This document shows, in pieces, positions 7,192 to 14,492 of a stretch of 17,517 bases of DNA (the stretch's first letter is position 1; each line of letters begins with the position of its first letter). The notes beneath the pieces were generated by a model that worked only from the letters and a program-made list of their open reading frames with translations, was not told where the DNA came from and did not search any database. Location: assembly GCA_007571185.1 (NCBI GenBank), contig RKRX01000137.1:1-17517 (forward strand), given 5' to 3'. The DNA is from Oceanicaulis sp. (GTDB lineage: Bacteria > Pseudomonadota > Alphaproteobacteria > Caulobacterales > Maricaulaceae). Position numbers and translations under genes: made by a program.

Positions 7192-7733
7192 CGGCTCAGC
7201 GCTCTGAAGATTTCAGCGGTGATGCGCGATGTTTCAGGCAGGCGGCCCGGACCATATTCGCCACACGCCATTTCTCCTTCATCAGGATCCATGACTGTCA
7301 CCCCGCGGCGGCGCAGGGTTTCAAGATTGGCCTGGGTGGCGGGATGTTTCCACATGCGCACATTCATCGCCGGCGCCATGAGCACATCGGTGTCGGTCGC
7401 CAAGAGCGTAGTGCAAGCTAGGTCATCGGCCAGACCGTGGGCGGCTTTGGCCATCAGGTTCGCGGTGGCCGGGCACACGACAATCAGATCGGCGGCGCGG
7501 GAGAGTTCAATATGACCCATCCCGCCGGTCTCATCGGTTAGGGAAAACAGCGCATCATGGACCGTGTCGCCGGACAGGGCGGCCACGCTCATGGGCGTGA
7601 TAAACTGTTTGGCGGCCTCAGTAAGGATGCAGCGGCTGGAGATGGAGCATCGTTTCAGCTCCCGGATCAGCTCCAGCGATTTATAGGCTGCGATACCGCC
7701 GCCAATGATGAGAAGCACGCGCTTGTCAGCCAT
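7188..7733 (-). CDS. coaC: Phosphopantothenoylcysteine decarboxylase (stand-alone CoaC)
   Basis: FMN-dependent decarboxylation of phosphopantothenoylcysteine to 4'-phosphopantetheine, the step after CoaB in coenzyme A synthesis. From the ATG at 7733 the protein has 181 residues: MADKRVLLIIGGGIAAYKSL, then GGMGHIELS with catalytic His74, VVCPATANLMAK, the substrate-recognition PAMNVRMW with Asn124, and ACGEYGPGRL with the reactive Cys157. These match E. coli His75, Asn125 and Cys158. The chosen start fits the family's usual N-terminus and has AAGGA upstream. An in-frame ATG at 7792, overlapping the ubiB stop, would add about 20 residues and is a less likely alternative. The stop overlaps the coaB start. 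Confidence 0.93.
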   Translation of the reverse strand: MADKRVLLIIGGGIAAYKSLELIRELKRCSISSRCILTEAAKQFITPMSVAALSGDTVHDALFSLTDETGGMGHIELSRAADLIVVCPATANLMAKAAHGLADDLACTTLLATDTDVLMAPAMNVRMWKHPATQANLETLRRRGVTVMDPDEGEMACGEYGPGRLPETSRITAEIFRALSR

Positions 7734-7792
7734 GTCGGATCCTTGGGACGCCCGGGTTCGGATATGCTTAGCGCGATCTTGCACCCGGGTCA

Positions 7793-9319
7793 TCATGAGA
7801 TTGCCAGCAGGACAGAGGCGGCAAGACCCGCACCCGCCGCAAGACCGAGCAGTGCGGCCAGCCACGGCGTTTGCGGTTTTGGCGGCGTGTGGGTGTTGAG
7901 TTGTTCGGCGGCCATGCTCATCCGGTCGAGAGTCCGGGGCAGGGCGAACATGACGCGGCGCGCCTTGTCGAGCGCATCGCCTAGATCCCGCACCCGGCCT
8001 TCAAGCCCCAATTCGCGACGCATAAAGCGTTCCACCGACGGCCTGGCCGCCTCCCACATATTGTAATCATCAGTCAGCAGACGGCAGACGCCTTCAGCCT
8101 GAACCATGGTTTTTTGCAATAATACCAGCTGGGGCTGAAGGTGCATGTCATAGAGGTCGGTGATTTCAAACAATTGCATCAGCACCCGGCTCATCGGGGT
8201 TTCCGCCGCCGACTTGCCGAAAATCGGTTCGGCCACGGCACGCAAGGCTCCGGCAAAATCGGCGCGGGAATGTTGTTCGGGCACATAACCGGCGTCGAAA
8301 TGAGCGTCGGCCGCCGCCTTATAGTTTCGTGTCAGGAAGCCATGAAGGATGTGCGCCAAATAGCGGCGCTCAGCCCGCCCTAGTCTCCCGATAATGCCAA
8401 AATCCACAGCCCAGAGCAGGCCGTCCCTGCTGACGAACAGATTGCCTGCATGCAGATCGGCGTGAAACACGCCCCGGTCCAGCGCAGTGGAAAGAAAGGC
8501 GTCAATAAGATCACTGGCCAGTTTGACAGTGTTGATCCCCGCCTGGCGTAAAGCATTGATGTCAGTGAGCGCAATGGCGTCGATCCACTCAGCGGTCAGC
8601 ACTCGCTTGCTGGTGAGCGCCCACTCCACCTCGGGAATGAAGAAGTTCTGTGCGGCTGTCGCCGCTTCGCTGAGTTCGCTGGCTCCGGCTGCTTCCAGAC
8701 GCAGGTCCAGCTCCAGCATCAGTGAGCGGGCGACGGTCTCCACAAAGGCGCGGGGCTCCATGCGTTTGGAGGCGGGAAACAGCCCTTCAGCCAGCCTGGC
8801 GCCCAGACGCATGACGCCGATATCACGCTTGATTCGGGTTTCCACGCCCGGACGTAAGATTTTCACAGCCACCGTCCGGCCATCAAGGGTTCTCGCCTTG
8901 TGCACCTGGGCGATGGAGGCGGCCGCGACGGGTTCGCCAAACTCTGTGAACAGCGCTTCCACGGGCTGCCCGAATTCCAAATCCAACGCCTGACGGGCTT
9001 TTTCCATGCCGAACGGCGCCATCTTATCCTGGAGTCGGAACAGATCGCGGGCGAAATCGGCGCCAATCACATCGGCGCGCGTGGCGAGCACCTGTCCGAA
9101 CTTCACATAGGATGGGCCAAGTTTTTCCAGTGCGCGTGCCAGACGCTCCCCGGGGTTTTGCGCCCGGTCCCGAATCGCAATCAGGCGTGCGATCCTGCCG
9201 AGCAGACGCACCGGTTCAGGAAAGACCGATTGATACTCCTCGGGGAAGATGGCGTCATGGCGGGCCAGGGTGAAGACAGCGCGCGCCAGGCGAGCGAGAT
9301 TGGGAAGCGTTCTGAACAC
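7793..9319 (-). CDS. ubiB: UbiB, atypical kinase-like protein for ubiquinone biosynthesis
   Basis: A member of the ABC1/ADCK/UbiB family; its ATPase activity supports the ubiquinone biosynthesis complex at the inner membrane. The 508-residue protein has the family-specific KFGQ motif (73-76), the alanine-rich AAASIAQVH loop in place of a glycine-rich loop (132-140), AVKIL with Lys153, HADLHAGNLF (286-295) and the metal-binding DFG (306-308). A C-terminal hydrophobic stretch (about 485-508) is a probable membrane anchor. The start is a GTG giving MFRTLPNLARLARAV, in line with relatives, although no clear ribosome site precedes it. It lies 88 bases after ubiE in the same direction, with coaC 59 bases downstream. 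Confidence 0.95.
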   Translation of the reverse strand: MFRTLPNLARLARAVFTLARHDAIFPEEYQSVFPEPVRLLGRIARLIAIRDRAQNPGERLARALEKLGPSYVKFGQVLATRADVIGADFARDLFRLQDKMAPFGMEKARQALDLEFGQPVEALFTEFGEPVAAASIAQVHKARTLDGRTVAVKILRPGVETRIKRDIGVMRLGARLAEGLFPASKRMEPRAFVETVARSLMLELDLRLEAAGASELSEAATAAQNFFIPEVEWALTSKRVLTAEWIDAIALTDINALRQAGINTVKLASDLIDAFLSTALDRGVFHADLHAGNLFVSRDGLLWAVDFGIIGRLGRAERRYLAHILHGFLTRNYKAAADAHFDAGYVPEQHSRADFAGALRAVAEPIFGKSAAETPMSRVLMQLFEITDLYDMHLQPQLVLLQKTMVQAEGVCRLLTDDYNMWEAARPSVERFMRRELGLEGRVRDLGDALDKARRVMFALPRTLDRMSMAAEQLNTHTPPKPQTPWLAALLGLAAGAGLAASVLLAIS

Positions 9320-9407
9320 GGGATGCAGGTTTAGGGGGCGCGGGACAGTTTGGCGAGGGGTTCGGGCATCCTGCCGCTCGTTGCGGAGTCAGCGCCCGGA
9401 GTGAAGC

Positions 9408-10175
9408 CTAAAAATTGCGTCCGGTATGCAGCGCTGCGACGCCGCCGGACAGACTGGTTACGTTGACGTGTGAGAATCCGGCTTCTTCCAGTTCCGTCGC
9501 TATCGCGTCCTGCCCGGGAAACTTGCGGATGGATTCCACCAGATACCGATAGCTGTCGTGATCGCCGGCGACCCATCGTCCCAGACGCGGGATCGCGTTG
9601 AAGGACCAGGCGTCGTAGAGCTTTTCCAGCACTCGTGTTGTCGGACGGGAGAATTCCAGGCACACGAACCGGCCGCCGGGCTTGAGCACCCGGCGCATAT
9701 CCCTGAACGCGGCCAGACGGTGGGTCACATTGCGAATGCCGAACCCGATGGTGATGCTGTCGGCCACGCCGTCCTTGAACGGCAGGCATTCGGCGTTGGC
9801 TGCGCACCAGTTAAGCCGTTCACGCGCGCCGCGTTCCAGACCGGCGCGCAACATCTGTTCATTGATGTCGGCGATCGTCGCCCGGGCGTACAGGTTCGCA
9901 CCGCGACGTTCGGTCAGGGCGTCAGACCGGCTCAACCACAGCCGCGCGATATCGCCGGTGCCGCCCGCCACATCGATGAGCCGGGCGCCGGGGCGAGGCA
10001 TCGCTCTGGTGACCGCAATGTCCTTCCATATCCGGTGAATCCCGAGACTCATCAGATCGTTCATCAGGTCGTATTGGCGCGCGGACCGGTCAAACACACT
10101 CCGAACAAGACGCTGTTTTTGTTCGCGAGCTACCTGCCTGAAGCCGAAGGAAACGGTATCGTGAGTTTTGATCAT
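9408..10175 (-). CDS. ubiE: Demethylmenaquinone/2-methoxy-6-polyprenyl-benzoquinol methylase
   Basis: SAM-dependent C-methyltransferase of ubiquinone (and, where present, menaquinone) synthesis. From the ATG at 10175 it has 255 residues, the family length. Features are the FDRSARQYDLMNDLMSLGIH block near residues 28-47, the SAM-binding motif DVAGGTGDIA at 68-77, GFGIRNVTHRLAAFRDMRRV in the middle, the VLKPGGRFVCLEFSRP block, and the C-terminal GGVAALHTG. A TTG two codons upstream (10181) is also possible, but the ATG gives the usual MIKTHDTVSFGF start. No strong ribosome site is visible. It is the first gene of the minus-strand group and divergent from mutM (135 bases between starts). Confidence 0.95.
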   Translation of the reverse strand: MIKTHDTVSFGFRQVAREQKQRLVRSVFDRSARQYDLMNDLMSLGIHRIWKDIAVTRAMPRPGARLIDVAGGTGDIARLWLSRSDALTERRGANLYARATIADINEQMLRAGLERGARERLNWCAANAECLPFKDGVADSITIGFGIRNVTHRLAAFRDMRRVLKPGGRFVCLEFSRPTTRVLEKLYDAWSFNAIPRLGRWVAGDHDSYRYLVESIRKFPGQDAIATELEEAGFSHVNVTSLSGGVAALHTGRNF

Positions 10176-10310
10176 GACCAACAGACTAGTCCGGCCGACC
10201 GTTTAGCGCCAGCGCTGGGCGCTGCGCCCTTATCGTTTCCGACGCTCGCATGATCGCTTGTCACAGTCTAGTTTGCTCCTGGGGAGATTGTATTCGTCAA
10301 GAGTGAAAAT

Positions 10311-11171
10311 ATGCCGGAATTGCCTGAAGTTGAAACCGTTCGGGGCGGATTGCGCCCGGCCATGGAAGGCCGTCGCATTTCAGGCATGAAGGTGTGGCGT
10401 CCCGATCTCCGTTTCCCCTTCCCCGACCGATTTGAACAACGGCTGACAGGTGCGGTCGTAGAGCGGCTCGATCGGCGCGCGAAATATCTGCTGGCGCGGC
10501 TGAGTACAGGGGAGACCCTGCTCATGCACCTGGGCATGTCGGGGCGGTTTTCGGTGTCTGCGGAAGCCGGCGCCGAGCAGCCGGGCGGTTTTGTCCATGT
10601 ACTTGCCGCCGATCCTAAGCATGATCATGTGGTGTTCACGATGCAGGATGGAACGCAGGTTACCTATAACGACCCTCGCCGATTTGGTTTCATGACCCTG
10701 TTTCCCACCCATCAGGAAGATCAAGAGCCCTGTTTGCGCAATCTGGGCCCCGAACCATTGTCCAGCGCTTTTTCTGCCGCCTTGCTGGCGGACGCCTTTG
10801 AAGGCCGCAAGAGCCCTGTGAAAACCGGCTTACTGGACCAGCGCGTGGTGGCCGGGCTAGGCAATATCTATGTCTGTGAGACGCTCTGGCGCGCCCGGAT
10901 TGACCCCCGGCGCCCATGCGCCTCCATAAAAGGTGTCCGCTCAGAACGCTTGGCTTTGGCCGTGCGCGCGGTCATTACTGAGGCGATCGAGGCGGGGGGA
11001 ACCACATTGCGTAATCATGCCGGTGTGGATGGAGTTATGGGTTATTTCCAGCACCGGTTTGATGTCTACGGACGCCAGGGTGAACCCTGTCACCGGTGTG
11101 TGAACGGGGTCGTCGAACGCTGTGTTCAGTCCGGGCGCTCCACTTTCTTCTGCCCGCGTTGCCAGCGCTAG
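10311..11171 (+). CDS. mutM: Formamidopyrimidine-DNA glycosylase
   Basis: Bifunctional glycosylase and AP lyase that removes 8-oxoguanine and formamidopyrimidines from DNA. The 286-residue protein begins MPELPEVETV, where Pro2 and Glu3 form the catalytic N-terminus after Met removal. RRAKYLL carries the conserved lysine (Lys58); the central YNDPRRFG and GLGNIYVCE blocks are present. The C-terminal zinc finger has Cys260, Cys263, Cys281 and Cys284, with the DNA-contacting Arg276 in GRSTFFC. It is about 15 residues longer than E. coli MutM, partly from a loop around EAGAEQPGG. Start choice is fixed by the required PELPE N-terminus. The mutM/enoyl-CoA hydratase/rpsT/dnaA order is a familiar alphaproteobacterial arrangement. 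Confidence 0.98.
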   Translation: MPELPEVETVRGGLRPAMEGRRISGMKVWRPDLRFPFPDRFEQRLTGAVVERLDRRAKYLLARLSTGETLLMHLGMSGRFSVSAEAGAEQPGGFVHVLAADPKHDHVVFTMQDGTQVTYNDPRRFGFMTLFPTHQEDQEPCLRNLGPEPLSSAFSAALLADAFEGRKSPVKTGLLDQRVVAGLGNIYVCETLWRARIDPRRPCASIKGVRSERLALAVRAVITEAIEAGGTTLRNHAGVDGVMGYFQHRFDVYGRQGEPCHRCVNGVVERCVQSGRSTFFCPRCQR

Positions 11172-11322
11172 CACCGCTACGAACTTTTCTTGAACTGTTC
11201 CGGTCCGGCCTGTATGGGGAGAGGTGCAAGAGGGGCGGCCCTTGCCGTTGTATCGGTCAGGGGGCGTATGCTTTTCCATGCTTGCCGTGCTTGTGCGTAC
11301 AATGAAATCATCGGAGGGCTGG

Positions 11323-12099
11323 ATGGCCTACACCACGATCCAAGTAAAAACCGAAGGCCGGGTAGGCGTGATCACCCTGGACCGCCCATCTGTTCTGAAC
11401 GCTCTGTGCCATGAACTGACCACCGAGCTCAGCACAGCCCTGGCGCATTTTGAAAAAGACGAGGAGATCGGTTGTGTCGTACTGACCGGCTCTCCCAAGG
11501 CGTTCGCAGCCGGTGCGGATATCAAGGAGCTGCAGGACAAGGATTTTATCTCCCTGTACAAGAATGATCCGTTCTCCGAGACCTGGGAAAGCGTGGCCCG
11601 CTTTCGCAAGCCGATTATTGCGGCGGTGTCGGGTTATGCCCTGGGCGGCGGTTGCGAGATTGCTATGATGTGCGATTTCATCATCGCCTCCGAAACCGCC
11701 AAGTTCGGTCAACCTGAGATCAATCTGGGCGTCATGCCAGGCGCTGGCGGCACACAGCGCCTGCCGCGCGCGGTAGGCAAATCCAAGGCTATGGACCTGT
11801 GTCTGACCGGTCGCATGATGCTGGCCGAGGAGGCCGAACGCGCTGGGTTGGTCAGCCGCGTCGTGCCTGCGGAGGAGTTGCTGGATGTGGCGCTGGAAGC
11901 AGCAACCGCCATCGCATCCAGATCCCTGCCCATCGCTATGATGACCAAGGAGGCGATCAACACCGCTTTTGAAACGGGTCTGACCGAGGGTGTGCGCTTT
12001 GAGCGCCGGGTGTTTCAGTCCCAATTCGCCACCGAGGACCAGAGCGAGGGCATGGCCGCCTTTGCAGACAAGCGCGCCGCGCACTTCAGGCATCGATGA
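11323..12099 (+). CDS. Enoyl-CoA hydratase (crotonase family)
   Basis: Predicted to hydrate 2-trans-enoyl-CoA to 3-hydroxyacyl-CoA in fatty acid or amino-acid degradation. From the ATG at 11323 it has 258 residues, the usual short-chain enoyl-CoA hydratase length. AAGADIKEL at 62-70 supplies one side of the oxyanion hole and [17 protein letters not shown] (104-120) the other. The two catalytic glutamates are Glu112 (in GCEIAM) and Glu132 (in [15 protein letters not shown]), so a hydratase rather than an isomerase or other crotonase is favoured. The start is chosen because GGAGG lies six bases before it; an upstream in-frame start at 11224 would add 33 non-conserved residues. Substrate range cannot be read from the sequence. 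A TACAAT at 11298-11303 could be a -10, but no -35 was found. Confidence 0.93.
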   Translation: MAYTTIQVKTEGRVGVITLDRPSVLNALCHELTTELSTALAHFEKDEEIGCVVLTGSPKAFAAGADIKELQDKDFISLYKNDPFSETWESVARFRKPIIAAVSGYALGGGCEIAMMCDFIIASETAKFGQPEINLGVMPGAGGTQRLPRAVGKSKAMDLCLTGRMMLAEEAERAGLVSRVVPAEELLDVALEAATAIASRSLPIAMMTKEAINTAFETGLTEGVRFERRVFQSQFATEDQSEGMAAFADKRAAHFRHR

Positions 12100-12118
12100 T
12101 GGTTCAGGCGCGCACCGG

Positions 12119-12147
12119 TTGACCGTGCTTGCCCGGATCGTTATATG
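12119..12147 (+). promoter_or_regulatory. Candidate rpsT promoter
   Basis: TTGACC (12119-12124, 5 of 6 to the -35 consensus) is followed after 17 bases by TATATG (12142-12147, 4 of 6 to TATAAT). It lies 20 bases after the hydratase stop and about 75 bases before the rpsT ATG. This suggests that rpsT is transcribed separately from the genes upstream. Consensus match only. Confidence 0.55.
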
Positions 12148-12221
12148 CGGCGCTTCCCAGTCTCACTTCGGCGGTTGGCTTTGGCTTGGCCCCCGTAATC
12201 GGTACAGATACGGAGATTCCC

Positions 12222-12491
12222 ATGGCGAATACATCTTCCGCCAAGAAAATGATACGCAAGATCGCACGCCGCACCGCTCTGAATAGGGCGCGCCGCACCC
12301 GCGTTCGCACTTATGTCAAGAAAATTGACCTGGCCATCGCCGCAGGCAACCAGGATGAGGCCCGCGCCGCATTGCGCACCGCTGAGTCCGAGTTGATGAA
12401 AGCCGTGTCCAAGGGCGTTCTTCACAGGAATGCTGGCGCACGCAAGGTATCGCGCCTGTCAGCGCGTGTGAAATCTATGGCGGTGTCCTGA
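12222..12491 (+). CDS. rpsT: 30S ribosomal protein S20
   Basis: Primary 16S rRNA-binding protein of the small ribosomal subunit. The 89-residue, very basic product begins [20 protein letters not shown], with the usual S20 pattern of Lys/Arg-rich helices, and contains [20 protein letters not shown] near its end, the conserved C-terminal signature. The start at 12222 is fixed by family length and by a GGAG ribosome site (12212-12215); an upstream in-frame ATG at 12129 would add 31 non-conserved residues. It precedes the dnaA region, as in many alphaproteobacteria. No strong terminator was found after the stop. Confidence 0.98.
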   Translation: MANTSSAKKMIRKIARRTALNRARRTRVRTYVKKIDLAIAAGNQDEARAALRTAESELMKAVSKGVLHRNAGARKVSRLSARVKSMAVS

Positions 12492-12681
12492 AAACTGTTC
12501 TGAAACCAAAGTGAAATTCAAGCTGCCTGTGTTCAATAACGCGACCGATCCTGCACGTTCGGACCAAATCATTTGATACAGAATGCGTATTGTTCCCGGC
12601 GTTTTTGTCGAGTGGTCGGAGGGGGGGGGGTGGCGCGTTGCGAGACCGTGATGCACTCAATCCTGCGCCTCCCGTTTCGGG

Positions 12682-12695
12682 TGAAAAATTTTTCA
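12682..12695. repeat. Perfect 14-bp palindrome TGAAAAATTTTTCA
   Basis: TGAAAAA is followed directly by its reverse complement TTTTTCA, with no spacer. It sits in the rpsT-dnaA gap, about 285 bases before the dnaA start and 27 bases before the first GANTC site. It could be a dimer binding site or a bent, easily melted element. It is not followed by an independent T-run as a terminator would be. Confidence 0.8.
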
Positions 12696-12721
12696 GCGCG
12701 CAAACGTCGGGATTAACTAGT

Positions 12722-12777
12722 GAATCATCGTGTCAAGCACCGAATCCTGTCGGAGTCGGCATCAAGGGTGTTGATTC
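12722..12777. promoter_or_regulatory. Cluster of four GANTC (CcrM-type) methylation sites
   Basis: GAATC at 12722-12726 and 12742-12746, GAGTC at 12753-12757 and GATTC at 12773-12777 fall within 56 bases. A GANTC site is expected about once per 256 bases by chance. In Caulobacter, GANTC methylation by CcrM is known to influence dnaA promoter activity through the cell cycle. The same use here is inferred from the position about 200-255 bases upstream of dnaA. Confidence 0.75.
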
Positions 12778-12977
12778 ATCCCGCCATCTCGCTAGCGTGA
12801 ATGTCTTAACAAATTATTCCCACGCGGATTAAGGATTGACAACCGGGCTGCCATCATGGGCCGGCGCGGAACGGGGGGTGTCTGAAAATCAAGGGTGGGG
12901 TGACAGCATATCGCCGCGCATGTGCGCGTTGAAATGAGAGGTTGGTGCATAATGGCGCTTTCACAGGAGGCGACCGC

Positions 12978-14363
12978 GTGGGGGGATGGTTCCGCCACGA
13001 GGCTGGTACGATGACCGCAGATTCGGGCGATCTTGTCACCGTGTGGCGCACTGTGCGCGCACGGCTGCGCCAGGAATGCGGAGAGATACTCTACGCCTCC
13101 GAAATCGCCCGCCTGCGTGTGGAACTTGACGGTAGGGGACGGGTCTGCGTGATCTGCCCGAACGAGTTTGGGCGCGCATGGGTGGAAGATAACATTGGCC
13201 CCCGTTTGCGTGCTTTGTGGGCTTCGGTGTCAGGAACCGCATCTGAGATTGTGATTTGCACCGAGATTCAGCCTGAAGCCGCTGATGTGGCGGCGACGTT
13301 TGAAGGCGCGCCATGCGAGGATGTGGAGAACTCAGGGAGGAAAACCCGCTTTACCTTCGATACCTTCATGGTGGGACGCACCAATATGATGGCGTCCACC
13401 GCTGCGCGTGAAGTGGTCAGCGCCGCCACGCCGCTCTTGAATCCTGTTTGCTTCCACGGCGATTATGGCGTGGGGAAAACTCACCTTCTGGTAGCGATCG
13501 CCCATGCCGCCGGGCTCGGCTCTAGTCGCAAGAAGGCGCTGTACCTGGCCGCTGAGGAATTTCTCAACGGCTTTCAGTCCGCCCTGCGCGCCCGTGATAC
13601 CCGACCCTTCAAGCAACAGGTGTGCGATTGCGATATACTCTTGATTGATGACGTGCACTTTATCGTCGGCAAGCGATGCACTGAAGATGAGCTCCTGCAG
13701 ACCATCACTGCATTGATCCGCGCGGAGAAGCAAGTAGTTCTGGCGTCCCATTGCGCCTCATCCAAGCTGGCGGGAGCCAGTGAACGTCTGCGCAACGTGC
13801 TGGCGGGCGGGTTCGACTGTCCGTTACAGAGCCCGGATCCGGATTTGCGCCGTAAAATCCTTGATTGCAAGATCGCCCAGGCGCGCAGCCATTACCCGAA
13901 TCTGGATATACCTGAAAACGTGCGTGATTTCCTGGCTAACCGGGTGACCAACTCGGCTCGGGAGCTCGAAGGTGTGCTCAACAACATCATTGTACGCACC
14001 GTCTATATGGATCGTCCGGTCACGATGGAGACAGTGGAGGAAACGTTGGGCGAGCTGCCCTTGAAAGCGGAAAAACACATCACTGTGGACGATATCCTGA
14101 AAGAAGTGGCGGAATATTTTTCCGTCACTGTGGACAGTCTTGTCTCCAAGCGCCGCCACCAGGTTATAGTCCGCCCCCGTCATATCGCCATGTATCTGGC
14201 CAAAATCTTGACCAGCCGATCACTACCCGATATTGGTCGCCGTTTTGGCGGGCGTGATCACACGACGGTCATTCACGCGGTAAAAAAAATTGCACAGGCT
14301 CTTTCCTCCGATAAGGTGCTCGCCGATGATGTGGAAACGCTTCGACGCCGTCTGCGTGGTTGA
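12978..14363 (+). CDS. dnaA: Chromosomal replication initiator DnaA
   Basis: AAA+ ATPase that binds DnaA boxes, melts the origin and loads helicase; also a transcription factor. From the GTG at 12978 it has 461 residues: domain I (about 15-95), a short linker, FTFDTFMVGRTN opening domain III, Walker A GDYGVGKT (161-168), Walker B DILLIDDVHF (219-228), and the DNA-binding domain with SLPDIGRRFGGRDHTTVIHA (404-425 region), the DnaA signature. GTG 12978 is preferred because a full AGGAGG lies seven bases upstream; ATG 13011, with GAGG eight bases before it, would give a 450-residue protein and is a real alternative. The C-terminal half resembles Caulobacter DnaA. A terminator follows the stop. 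Confidence 0.96.
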   Translation: MGGWFRHEAGTMTADSGDLVTVWRTVRARLRQECGEILYASEIARLRVELDGRGRVCVICPNEFGRAWVEDNIGPRLRALWASVSGTASEIVICTEIQPEAADVAATFEGAPCEDVENSGRKTRFTFDTFMVGRTNMMASTAAREVVSAATPLLNPVCFHGDYGVGKTHLLVAIAHAAGLGSSRKKALYLAAEEFLNGFQSALRARDTRPFKQQVCDCDILLIDDVHFIVGKRCTEDELLQTITALIRAEKQVVLASHCASSKLAGASERLRNVLAGGFDCPLQSPDPDLRRKILDCKIAQARSHYPNLDIPENVRDFLANRVTNSARELEGVLNNIIVRTVYMDRPVTMETVEETLGELPLKAEKHITVDDILKEVAEYFSVTVDSLVSKRRHQVIVRPRHIAMYLAKILTSRSLPDIGRRFGGRDHTTVIHAVKKIAQALSSDKVLADDVETLRRRLRG

Positions 14364-14385
14364 GAACCGTCTTCATCTGCCATAT

Positions 14386-14419
14386 GACCGCATAGACCTC
14401 TTTCTTGCGGTCGTTTTTT
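14386..14419 (+). terminator. Rho-independent terminator after dnaA
   Basis: GACCGCA (14386-14392) and TGCGGTC (14406-14412) form a seven-base-pair stem with a 13-base loop, followed by G and six T (14414-14419). It lies 22 bases after the dnaA stop and would separate dnaA transcription from dnaN. A second, weaker GCGG/CCGC stem ahead of TTTTT occurs near 14450-14470. Confidence 0.75.
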
Positions 14420-14492
14420 GGGGTTATGATCTCTGATCCGAGCTTGGGCGGTTCTTGCCGCTGCTTTTTGAATTCTCTGCCCGGGGCGACAT

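Larger units (their letters stand above)
12492..12977. promoter_or_regulatory. Gene-free dnaA upstream region; candidate regulatory/origin region
   Basis: These 486 bases hold no credible gene. They contain a CAAAT-C-ATTTG palindrome near 12565, a G10 run (12621-12630), a perfect 14-bp palindrome (12682-12695), four GANTC sites (12722-12777), a loose DnaA-box-like TTATTCCCA (12814-12822, two mismatches to TTATCCACA) and a lone TTGACA (12836-12841) without a good -10. No perfect DnaA box and no TTAA-N7-TTAA CtrA site was found by eye. It is likely to contain the dnaA promoter; an origin function is only a possibility, because in Caulobacter relatives oriC may lie elsewhere (next to hemE). Confidence 0.45.

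Noticed and set aside
6553..7515. Long plus-strand ORF of 320 codons
   Set aside because: It lies entirely antisense to coaB and coaC, whose protein motifs are unmistakable; the long frame reflects high GC.
9331..9366. Mini-ORF (ATG CCC GAA ... TAA, 11 codons) between ubiE and ubiB on the minus strand
   Set aside because: It is too short to judge and has only a weak GCAGG site; it could be a leader peptide but nothing else supports that.
10205..10223. GC-rich inverted repeat AGCGCC...GGCGCT between ubiE and mutM
   Set aside because: A six-base stem with no T-run in a divergent promoter region. It is too GC-biased to call an operator or terminator in this background.
12545..12570. CCGA...TCGG inverted repeat as the rpsT terminator
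   Set aside because: The stem is only four base pairs with a long loop and no T-run follows; no terminator called.
12590..12832. 80-codon plus-strand ORF in the rpsT-dnaA gap
   Set aside because: It runs through the G10 tract and the palindrome, has no ribosome site and shows no protein-like pattern.
12807..12832. Two TTAA motifs as a CtrA site
   Set aside because: The spacing between the TTAA halves is about 19 bases rather than seven, so the CtrA consensus is not met.
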